Shown here: positions 1 through 8,594 of the stretch, piece after piece
Layout of the letters: every line of letters starts with the position of its first letter
How positions within the stretch are numbered: the first letter of the stretch is position 1
Source: Cristatella mucedo
Lineage: Eukaryota; Bryozoa; Phylactolaemata; Cristatellidae
Direction of reading: 5' to 3'
Assembly: GCA_009760855.2 (NCBI GenBank)
Contig: WPIO01000011.1
Coordinates: 3,132,001-3,196,000, forward strand
DNA: 64,000 bases
Notes under the pieces: model-generated
What the model saw: the letters and a program-made list of their open reading frames with translations, nothing else
The model's database searches: none
What the model was told of the DNA's origin: nothing
Made by a program: the position numbers and the translations under genes

Positions 1-2
1 TT

Positions 3-137
3 CCCGGAGCTTTCCGCTTCTCTCATTCTCCCGGAGCTTTCCGCTTCTCTCCTTCTCCCGGAGCTTTCCACTCCTCTCCTTCTCCCGGAGCTTTCCGCTC
101 CTCTCCTTCTCCCGGAGCTTTCCGCTCCTCTCTCGAA
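3..137. repeat. 27-bp minisatellite, five units
   Basis: Five consecutive units begin at 3, 30, 57, 84 and 111, an exact 27-base period. Each unit carries CCCGGAGCTTTCC followed by a pyrimidine-rich stretch. It lies about 1 kb upstream of the activin-like gene. The array may extend beyond the left edge of the window. Each unit contains GGAGCTTTCC, which fits the loose Rel/NF-kappaB pattern GGRRNNYYCC; that match is only suggestive. Confidence 0.9.
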
Positions 138-1199
138 GCCGCGCTCGAAGCCGTTTGCCCGTTGCAATGCGTTGACTCGTACGCCATTGCGACTCAAATC
201 GCCGCTGCCGTTGCCGTCGCCACCCGAATGTTGCATCGCCGACGGCGGCGGCGGCGGCAAGCATGCTATTCAGGCAGACTCGTTTTCGTCGAGCGGCATC
301 GCACCGCATCCGGCATCCGGTCGATGCTGCATCCGGCGCGCAGGCGCACTAGCAGGGACGCGGCCCGCGTGTCCACGTGGCCACCGTGCATCGGAGGGAC
401 GGCGCGGCTCGGTGCGAACGCTAGGTGCTTATCGACGATAGGCCGCTCCCTAGAGCCCTGAGCGGCGGCGGCGGCAGCAGCTTCCAAGCTAAAGATTAGA
501 GGCGGCGCTGATGCTTCTTGACGTCATCGCTGCTTACAAAATTGCACAGCCCCTTTCCAGAGGTTTGTGGATTGATAGCTCGCTCCAAAAACAACCCAGA
601 TAAGCTTTGAATTACGTTCGACTGCCCAGGGTCGCAGCTTCCGTCGTTCGTTGACCTCCGCGTCCGCTGCTAAAACCGTCGCCAGTGCGTGTGGCGAGCT
701 TACTGCGACCTGGCCGGTAGCAGGCGGCCGCACGCTGAGCGTTCGCTGCGTACGGCGGCCGAGAGCACGACCCGACGGCGTCTCGAACTCGCGATCAGGT
801 GGCCGGCGACCCAACGAGGCCGATGTGTCCGATGCGCACGCCGGCGCGCGCTCTCGTTCAAAGACCGCCGGGGGGCGGGGGGCGGGCGGCCCTGCGATTC
901 GTCGGTCGCAGTCGAGTCAAGATGCGCTCGACCAATCGTCACACAGCGAGTCGGGCGATGCGGCTAATCGCCAGGTGGTGCGCCTTCATTAGTCACCCGA
1001 TGCCTGGTAAACGGCGGACCGACGCGCTGCCCTAGGCTAATTCGGTCGCCACCCGTCACTCTCGCAGCTCGCTCCGTGCAGAGCGGGCCGTGCAGCATCT
1101 TTGCTCTAGCGGCGGCGGCCCAGCGATCGCTTCGGCCGTAGCTCCGCTCCGCCGCACTCCGCCAATCGTAAGCGCTCGGACGAGCGAAGCAGCTCGGAG
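138..1199 (+). promoter_or_regulatory. CpG-rich upstream region of the activin-like gene
   Basis: This stretch is GC-rich with abundant CpG and several GGC runs, and it ends at the chosen start codon at 1200. No TATA box is evident near the gene, so a CpG-island type promoter with a 5' untranslated region is inferred. Several open frames of 70-117 codons cross it on both strands. They are arginine- and alanine-rich, overlap one another and resemble no family, as expected by chance in GC-rich DNA. No transcription start can be fixed from sequence alone. Confidence 0.4.
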
Positions 1200-2503
1200 A
1201 TGGCGATCGCTCGCAGCGACGACTCGTCGTCGGCCGCGTCGCCGTCGGCACCGAGACAGCGGCCAGCTCTGTTCGTCGTACTGTTCGCTGCCGCGATCGT
1301 CGGCGCCGGCGGCCGATGCTGCGTCGCCGACGCCTCAGATCAGCCGACGCGCGGCGCCACCGGCGGCGGCGGCGGTACCGTGGACATGGAGCGTGTGCAG
1401 ATGGCGAAGGTGGCCCTCAACTTGCTCAAAGCGCTGCATCTGAAGGAGCCTCCCGCCGCGCCCTCTGTTGGCAGTCTGGAAGACATCAGGCGCATGGTGA
1501 AAATAGACGAGGGCGCGTCGGCCGCCCCTACCAGGACGGGCGCGTCGCTACAGCGAGATGACGGCGGCGGCGGCGATTGGGAGCAGGACACGACGCTGTA
1601 CATCAAAGGAGAGAAAGGTTCGTCTCTCCGCTCGCCCGAATGCTTTAGCCGCAGGCGCAGTCTTTTCTCGCAGTCCTAGGTCGGTCCGCCGCTTTGGGGG
1701 AGGGGCGGGTCTCGCGTCGCCGAGCGTGGAAGACGGCGACGCACTCGCTGCCACTTTCGTCGACCGCGGCGGCAGCGGCGGCTCGTCGTTTGCGGTCACG
1801 TGGCCGCGGCCGCAACTTTAGCCTGTCTCGAGACCTGCGAGTGCTCACAGAGGTGCTGGAGGAGCCGGAGGTGCCGGCCGCGCGCGCCACGGCGATTAGC
1901 GAGCGGTTCTGGGAATTTCGCCGCTTTACGTAACGCCTCCGCCCGATCGGGCTGCCCGCACTCGACGCGGGCCGGGCTGCGAGCGCTCGAAGCCGCCGAG
2001 CTCGAAGCCCGGAGGCGCGCGAGCGCGCGCGCGAGATTGCAAAAGCCTAGACGGGCGCGTGCCGCCAGGCGGGCACTGGCACCGGAGCGGCTGGCTACTT
2101 TCTGCTACTTTCTCCTACTGCTACTTCTACGGTGGCTCCTTGCAGGACCGGACGGAAGGACGCTCGCGTTCACCCTGAGTCCCGAGGACCGGCCGTTCCG
2201 CGTCGCGGCGGTCCGCCTGAACGTTTTCGTGCCGCCAGCTAGCGAGCTCCAGGCGAGGCTCAACGCGTCGTCGCCTCACCATCACCGCCAGGAGGCGCCG
2301 AGGCCGCTGCACGGCCTCAGAGTCGACGTCGTACATCGTGGCGGCGTCGACGGCGGCGTCGACGTCAAGACGGAGCGCGTGCCCAGCAGTGTGGTGCGCG
2401 CGGCGCACGGCTGGTACCGCGTCGTTCTGCCCGTGCCGGCCGTCGGCGGTCCGCTGGCCAGAGACGGGCGCGTCGAGCTTCGCCTGCTGTGCTCCGGCTG
2501 CCC

Positions 2504-2586
<83 letters not shown>

Positions 2587-3077
2587 TCGCCGGGCAGCCG
2601 CGCGACGCGAATCAGCCACCGCAGCAGCAGCAGCAGCAGCAAGACAGCCTCGTCTACATGGTGGTCGTCGGCCGCAAGCTGGCGCCGCCGAGGGAGGCGG
2701 CGGCGGCGCGCGCGCGGAGCGACTGCGACGGCGGCGGCTGCTGCCTGCGCGAGCTGACCGTGGACTTCAACCAGCTCGGCCCGCGCTGGTACTGGGTGCT
2801 CAAGCCGCGCCGCTTCCTGGCCAATTACTGCTGGGGCAGCTGCGGTGGCGGCGGCGGCGGCTCGCAGAGGTACGGGGACTCGGCGCGGTCGGCCAACCAG
2901 TCGGCCGCCAGCGCCGTGCTGTCCACCATGCTGCGGCACCGCGGCGTCGAGGACAATCCGTCGTGCTGCGTGCCCAGCTCGAGCGCGCCGGTCGAAGTGC
3001 TCTACGTCGACAGCAGCGGCACGGTGCGCCTCGACCGACACGGCCTCAGCACGGTGACGAGCTGCGCGTGCACCTAG
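1200..3077 (+). CDS. Activin/inhibin-beta-like TGF-beta superfamily ligand, two exons
   Basis: Predicted CDS is join(1200..1617, 2146..3077), 449 residues. It would be a secreted dimeric ligand for serine/threonine kinase receptors signalling through Smads. A short N-terminal lead precedes a hydrophobic signal core at residues 22-37. The propeptide has an ALNLLKALHLKEPP helix (about 71-84), reminiscent of activin and myostatin prodomains, and LAFTLSPE (146-153). N179 in NAS is a possible glycosylation site. A (Gly)25 tract (260-284) and a Gln7 tract (299-305) follow. The C-terminal cystine-knot domain has nine cysteines: 333, 338, 339, 368, 372, 413, 414, 446, 448, including ANYC, CCVP and the terminal CACT. 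The CC pair after the first Cys and the 40-residue gap from 372 to 413 favour activin over TGF-beta sensu stricto. There is no RXXR furin site; only RAR at 328-330 precedes the first cysteine. ATG at 1200 has G at -3 and +4. Myostatin-like is the alternative. Confidence 0.87.
1618..2145 (+). other. Intron of the activin-like gene (GT-AG, phase 1)
   Basis: The donor is GAGAAAG|GTTCGT and the acceptor is CTCCTTGCAG|GACCGG, preceded by a pyrimidine-rich TTTCTCCTACTGC stretch. Joining them splits a glycine codon as G|GA, so the reading frame is kept and the propeptide continues as GEKGPDGRTLAFTLSPE. Without splicing, the exon 1 frame stops at 1677-1679. The phase and the continuation of propeptide similarity support the call. 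Confidence 0.8.
2505..2579 (+). repeat. (GGC)25 tract encoding polyglycine
   Basis: Twenty-five pure GGC codons lie inside exon 2, between the propeptide and the mature ligand domain. The absence of synonymous variation points to recent replication slippage rather than selection for glycine in itself. A second, shorter run of six glycine codons sits inside the cystine-knot domain (residues 373-378) in the loop after the fifth cysteine. Confidence 0.93.
2623..2642 (+). repeat. (CAG)6CAA tract encoding Gln7
   Basis: A short CAG run just downstream of the polyglycine tract in the same exon encodes residues 299-305. Both homopolymers lie in the region expected to be a flexible linker before the mature domain. 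Confidence 0.85.
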
Positions 3078-4750
3078 CGGCGACGCGCGCGACTCGACGA
3101 AGCGTTGCGCCGCGACGGCGCCTTCGAGCGTCGCTCGGAGGCGTCGCTCGTGCCGTTCGCGTAGGCGACGGCGACGCACGGCGGCGGCGGCGGCTGCTGC
3201 CGCACTCCGCTCGACGTTCGTACGCGTCGTGGGCGACGCGCTCGCTCCGACGCCTCCGCCGCCGCCGCGGCGCTCTTGCCGTGCCCGTCCGCAGCCACCC
3301 TGCCTCGATCTCGCGAGACTCGCGTGACTCGAGACCTCGCGAGACTCACCCACTGCCGCAAAGCGGCGACCGCCGCCGCATCCACCGCAGCCGCTTTGCG
3401 ACTCGACGAGGACGCGCGGCGACAGGGAATGCTCGCCGTAGCGAGCCCGGCGGGATCGGGATCGCGCTCGCGCCGGGCTCGCCAAACCTCGCGACGACGT
3501 TTGACGAGCACGAGTTTGCCGACCGAGGTTATTCGACCTGTACTGCCAGGCGGCGGTCAAGACTGTCGCTAAAGAGTGCTCGTCGCTCGCGCTTCGACGG
3601 CTTTCGCCAACGGACCGCGATCGGCGCCTCGTCGCCGCGGTCAGCGCACGCGCTGACCCCTGCGACTCGACGCAATCAAGAGCGGGGCGCGGCAGGCGCT
3701 CGCCCGACCGCGCGAGCGCCTGCCGCCGCCGCCGCCGCGCGCTGCATCGCCGACAGCAGCTCGCTCCCGCAGACGCAGCAGCGCTTATTACAGCGGCGAC
3801 TTCACGACAGCAGCTTTTTTATTTTGTCACCACGCTAGCCGCCAGCGGCGTCCCGCGTGCTTGGCAAGCGCGGCCCCCTGAACGGCGTCCGCGGCCGAAC
3901 GTGCGGCAGCAGTGGGCTCTGCTTTCGTCACATTCCGCCGCCGACGCCGCCGACGCCGCCGCCGCCGCTGCTGCTGCTGCTGCCGCCTCGCCCTCGCCTT
4001 TCCTTTGCCTCTCCTCGCAGCTCCTCCACTCGCGCGGCAGCGGCGAATTCTGGCTGCCGCCGCCGCACGTCCAACTGCGATGCTGCTCGGCCTTCTGTGG
4101 CCGCTGCGCATAAGGTCTCTCCAACTGTCGACGGTGGCCGTCGGCGCACATCCGGCTCGCTTTCGGCGTCCGCTCTTTTTCCTTCGTTCATCGACCTCTT
4201 GGTCTTTACGATGCACGATGCGGCGGCTGCGAGCGACCAGCGAGCAGGAGGCACCCGCGCGCGCCCGGCGGTCGCTCCGCCTGCCGATTCGCGTCGGCGA
4301 TTTGGCGCCGCGGCGGCGGCGGCGGAAGAGGCGGAGTGCGCAGGAGCGCGCCGAATCGAGTCGAGTCCTCGCACGGCCGCGGCGATCGCTCCGCCGCGAG
4401 CGAGCGCGCGGGGTGCGCTGAACGTGCTGAACGACTCGCGCCGTCTCGCTAGCGCCGCTTTCTCGCCGAGGCCGAGGCTGCCGCCGCCCGCCTGAGCGAT
4501 CTCGCGCGATCTCGCACGATCTCGCGCTTGCTTCTCGCGCGAGTCGTTCCGCCGCGTTACTTTCGACTGCGCAAACGTCGAGGAGTAATCTGGATGGACG
4601 CCCACTACAGCGGCGACGCCTTCTTTAATTCCAACATCGGGCTGGCAGAGGACAGGCGATGGGCTGTCCCGCGAGAAGTTAGGTGTCGCGAATGCCCGAC
4701 CGACGCCCTCCTGGAGGGCAACCGCAATCGTACAAATCGGGAGTGAGCCC
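3078..4750. other. GC-rich sequence downstream of the activin-like gene
   Basis: It presumably includes the 3' untranslated region, but no AATAAA or ATTAAA is visible on the + strand between the stop codon and the (TA)n tract at 4752, so the transcript end is undefined. It contains one TCTCGCGAGA at 3309-3318 and a near copy at 3336-3344, GCC/CTG-rich runs at about 3930-3990, and three 10-bp GATCTCGCRC repeats at 4498-4527. The open frames here are arginine- or alanine-rich and unrecognisable. Confidence 0.5.
3309..3344. promoter_or_regulatory. TCTCGCGAGA palindrome and near-copy
   Basis: A perfect TCTCGCGAGA palindrome at 3309-3318 is followed by CTCGCGAGA at 3336-3344. In vertebrates this palindrome is a known promoter element in CpG islands. 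Here it lies about 230 bases after the stop codon, so it could belong to a second promoter or be chance in CpG-rich DNA. Confidence 0.3.

Positions 4751-4751
<1 letters not shown>

Positions 4752-4829
<78 letters not shown>
4752..4829. repeat. (TA)n microsatellite
   Basis: About 39 uninterrupted TA units. They separate the GC-rich gene block from the first LINE-B copy, which starts immediately after. Confidence 0.97.
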
Positions 4830-4830
<1 letters not shown>

Positions 4831-4831
<1 letters not shown>

Positions 4832-6041
4832 CCTTGTTCCGCGTTAACAATGACATTCTTCGTGGCAATGATGACGAGAGTGTCACTGCCCTAGCTCTAT
4901 TAGATCGGCTGCCTTCGACACCATTGATCACGATGTTCTGCTTGAACGATTGAGAACAACGATCGGTCTGGCATACGAAGCACTAACGTGGTTTAAATCG
5001 TAATTATCTGTTCGTGTTCAATCAATGTCGTGTGGGGGTCAGGTCTCACCTGCGAAACCAGTCACCTGTGGAGTCCCTCAAGGGTCTGTACTCAGTCCCT
5101 TGCTGTTCTCCATTTATACTAAACCTCTGGGAAAACTGCTGCTCATAGGACGCCCTAAGCGTGTGGCTGGATTAAAAGGCTTTGCTCTTTTAATAGGTGA
5201 TGCTATTGTGCGGCCATCACCAGGTGCTCGAAATTTAAGTGTTGTGTTTGACAGCTGCCTCAATTTTCAAAGCTTCATTCTGAAAACTGCTTCTACAGCT
5301 AGCCATCACGTCCGTTCCCTATCAAAGATTAGAAGCTGACTTCCACAGTGGCTTGTAAAAAATTTAACTAGCTCTTTAGTTCTGTCTCGGCTTGATTATT
5401 GTAATTCCCTTTTGGCTGGGCTAACAAAGAAAGCAACTAGGCCACTGCAGCTGACTACGAATATAGCTGCAAGGCTAGTCTTCAAGTCTCAGAGGTTTGA
5501 GCATGTCTCCTTTGCTGAAAGAGCTAGGATGGATGCCGGTTGAGCAACGGATTAAGAGCAAAGTCCTTACGCTGACCCACAAGGCCCGCCACGGCTTGGC
5601 TCCTTCGTACCCAGCTGAACTTCTGCACCAGTTTCAGTCTCTTCGCGCCCTCAGGTCCTGTGTGGACAATAAATTAGCTGTTCCATTCCTCCTCTTAAAG
5701 ACCACTGGCGAGAGAAGCTTTAGCTCTGCAGGTCCTAGACTGTGGAACTCGCTTCCACAATTCTTACGCAACGAAAACTACTCTACTACTTCCGGCAATT
5801 GCTCATCCTTTTCAGCGGTCCTGAGCTGCTACCTCCATGCTACTCACTACCTCAACTGCTCTCCTGACTCTGCTATGCTTCCCACTTTCTCTTTGTTGCG
5901 TGAGACGAAGTCTGTTGGGTACCGAATGCGTACCGAAAGCCGCTCAGGCTGTTAGTGCGCTACACAAAACTCTCCTGCGTATCACCCAGATAGTCTTTGT
6001 GACTTTGTGGTGTTGCAGAAGGAGACACATTACATTACATT
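4831..6041 (+). mobile_element. LINE-B copy with internal deletion
   Basis: This is a non-LTR retrotransposon reverse-transcriptase remnant. Reading across frames shows AAFDTIDHDVLLERL (RT motif A region, about 4915-4950) and [20 protein letters not shown] (about 5071-5130). The sequence then jumps to IGRPKR and [14 protein letters not shown], so the catalytic YADD segment is deleted. Downstream are the family's C-terminal motifs: SPLLKELGWMPVEQRI (5500-5545), THKARHGLAPSY, AGPRLWNSLPQFL. The 3' end is ACATTACATT at about 6028-6041. Stops and frameshifts make it non-functional. Confidence 0.85.
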
Positions 6042-6717
6042 CCATTATTTTTGCCGTCAAAGCCTAGGCGAAATTGCTCGGCAGCCTGGGGGGCTGTCTG
6101 GATCGGCTGTTTGCTCGGTACTGTGCAAGGTCACCCCTCCGGTTGTGAAGACGACGGTTTGCCTATGGGATAGCTTCCAGTGTTCCCTATGACTGAGATT
6201 CGTCTCAGTTTGAGGACTTGACCGTGTCTGCAATCCCGATGGTCGTGCGATCCCCGCTCCGGTCGGATTGGTGGCCTCAGAGATTGAGCCGGACGAGTAG
6301 GTAAATCGATCAATCAATAGACTGATCTCTCAGTCGATCAAAGAGGCGCCGATGATCTGGACCGCCGCCATCTTCGGTTCTGATCCCGTACACGTAGTGC
6401 GGCCTATTTCGCTCTTATCTGCCGCAGAGAACCCTTGAGGCCTGACCACAGGTTTTTCTCTCGAACGCCCGAGCGCCGGACGCGAGGGATCTAATTCTGG
6501 CCGGTTCTCCGAAAGTACCTGAACTGTTAGCCTGGTAAATTTCTGTCTCTGAACCGTCCGCGTCGGACAGATGTACGGCAGTCTGCGAAGCAGCTGGGCT
6601 AATTACATCCGAGCTGTATCTAAATTCCCTCTGCAGAGTAGCTTCGCCATGCTTAGCCTGGCGGCAGCGGTTGGTACATATAGATGCAGTTCGAAGCGTG
6701 CTAACCTGTCAGGCCTG
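6042..6717. other. No feature recognised
   Basis: Unique-looking, moderate-GC sequence between LINE-B and a LINE-A tail. The open frames of up to 86 codons have no recognisable motifs. A short ATCGATCAATCAATAG stretch near 6304 is the only simple pattern. Confidence 0.3.
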
Positions 6718-6795
6718 CTTAATAATAATAATAGTACATTTGACAAAGTACCCTCAGTAGACTGCGCATTACAATTGCTGCAAAAGACCTTTTCA
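6718..6795 (-). mobile_element. LINE-A 3' end fragment
   Basis: TAATAATAATAATAG followed by a decayed reverse complement of the LINE-A 3' untranslated end (compare 9785-9850), reaching the TTGCTGCAAAAG segment. It is only the last 80 or so bases of the element. Confidence 0.6.
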
Positions 6796-7389
6796 CACTA
6801 TAAATTCCCTAGTGGCTGCTTGTTCGTCAGAACACAGCGTTGGGTTAGCCTTTTTGATGACTGATGATAAAAAGCCATTCGTATGTGTCTTATTTCGTTG
6901 TGTTGTGCGAAAAATTTTGGAACGCAACCAAAATGAAGGCTGTGCGATTGTCGGAGACAACAGACCCTGGTACAGCGATTAGCGAACAACAAGAGCGTCT
7001 CTCATGAACCGCTTGGACTGGGAACAATGGCGTCAATCTGAGCCTCTTTGAAAATGCGTCCACCAGGATGGCAAAGATCAGCCCTCAATGTGGACAGGCG
7101 AAATCGATTTGAATGCTCAATCAAGTTCTGCTGGTTAGTTACCACAAGTTTATGGCAGCCTTCGGTAGGCAATACTTATATGACTTGCTGACTGTACTCG
7201 CCTTAGTCATTTTCTCAATCGTTTTATCTTGGCCAGGCGACCAGACATAGCTGCTCCCTAACACCTCTTATGAACACCGTATATACCAAACATGGGCATT
7301 AGAATAATAAAAAGCGCTGGATGATCCTCGTTCAGCCTAGTGTAGGAATAATCACCCTAATTTCCAGCAGAAGACATTCCTTGTGTGAC

Positions 7390-8590
7390 CCCAATTCATT
7401 TCGTCAGTCCTATCTCAGTGGGAGATTCCAGATTATAGATGTGAACGGAAAACGACCACCCGATGAATCACTCGAGTATGGGGTAGCTCAGGGCTCTGTG
7501 CTTGGTCCCGCTCTTTTCATGGTTAGTTCTCTCTCTTTTGCCGATGAGACTGCCACGCATAACCTAGGGTTTCACTTCTATGCATATGAAACTCAGTTGC
7601 ACCTTTACTTTGATTCCTCCTAGCCCTCCAGCACGCCGAATTACACACACAACTCCCTTGCTGCATCTGTTCTACTGTTCCTAAGTGACCTTTCATTAGA
7701 CGACAAAATCAACTCCACAGTCAAGTCGGCCTACGTTCAGCTAAATAACATTTCTAAAACTCGGGCTTGCTTAGACAGGGATACAACATCTATATTGGTC
7801 CATGAATGTGTGGCATCCCGTCTCGACATCTGCAACTCACTGCTTGCTGGTCTAGCGTCCTATGAAATCAGGCATTTACAGCTGGCACAGGATTCCACAG
7901 CTAGGCTTGTATGTCGTGAGCGTCGCAGTTGCTACATCACACCACTTCTCGCCGGTATGTACTGGCTACCAGTCAAGCAACGCATTAACCATTGACTTTG
8001 TTGTTTTGCCACTCACTTTTAGGTCTCTTCATTCTTTGGCTCCAGCCTACCTATCAGATGTAGCTGGTGTGGTCTAGCGGTTAAGGTGCTCGCCCCGACC
8101 AATGTCTGACTGAGGTTGTGGGCTCGAGCCCCGAGGCAAATGTGAAGCGCTTGAATAGAGATTAAGTTCTCTTGGTGCGCTATTTATAAATGAATTATCT
8201 ACTCCCCACGAGGATAAGCAGCGTACCACCCGCTTTCGGAATCTAATTGTTTGACAATACATAGTACGAGCCTGAAACACGAGACTCAAATCCTGGTGAG
8301 ACCGTGCCTTTAGTTTGTGTGCTCCCAAAGCTTGAAATTCACTTCCGACTGGCGTCAAGACATCTCCTGACTTGACGATAATTAAAAAGAAGCTAACAAC
8401 GTATCTATCGGTCACAGCATTTAGTGGGCCCGTGCGATTAGTCCGTTGTGTGCTGATGCGTGCTGACACTGTGCCGACACTAACCATATTTGCATGCGGA
8501 CCCTGTGCATGTCACCTCTAACCATGTTTAATGCTGCTTTTTTATTGAGCAACCACTAATGTTGTGTTTACGTATATGTAACCACTAACC
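7390..8590 (+). mobile_element. LINE-A copy interrupted by a SINE
   Basis: Degenerate reverse-transcriptase C-terminal half. EYGVAQGSVLGPALF is readable at 7472-7518, with HFYAYETQLHL in place of the YADD box. Later come IRHLQLAQDSTARLVCRE and LLAGMYWLPVKQRI. At about 8060 the element is interrupted by a SINE-A copy and resumes at about 8200 with CTACTCCCCACGAGG. It is cut off near 8590, where the next LINE-A copy begins. A long internal deletion removes the stretch after the YADD box. Confidence 0.82.
8060..8199 (+). mobile_element. SINE-A copy (tRNA head, LINE-A tail)
   Basis: The head GGTCTAGCGGTTAAGGTGC resembles a tRNA A box region, and GGGCTCGAGCC (8120-8130) resembles a B box for RNA polymerase III. 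The tail AAGCGCTTGAATAGAGATTA (from 8145) closely matches the LINE-A 3' end AAGCGCCTAGAAAGAGATTG at 9785. The insertion splits a LINE-A copy, leaving little or no target duplication. Confidence 0.8.
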
Positions 8591-8594
8591 ATTC

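Noticed and set aside
2127-3560. Minus-strand open frame of 477 codons across the activin-like gene
   Set aside because: It is the mirror of a GC-rich coding exon, consists of polyalanine and arginine-rich sequence, and the + strand has clear family motifs.
2489-3838. Plus-strand open frame of 449 codons in another frame, starting with polyarginine
   Set aside because: A shifted reading of the GGC tract and exon 2; no family resemblance.
4605-4931. Open frame with alternating Tyr-Ile
   Set aside because: Reading of the (TA)n microsatellite.
8060-8140. tRNA gene
   Set aside because: A- and B-box-like sequences are present, but no cloverleaf or mature 3' end is evident, and the unit is fused to a LINE-A tail, so it is a SINE head.
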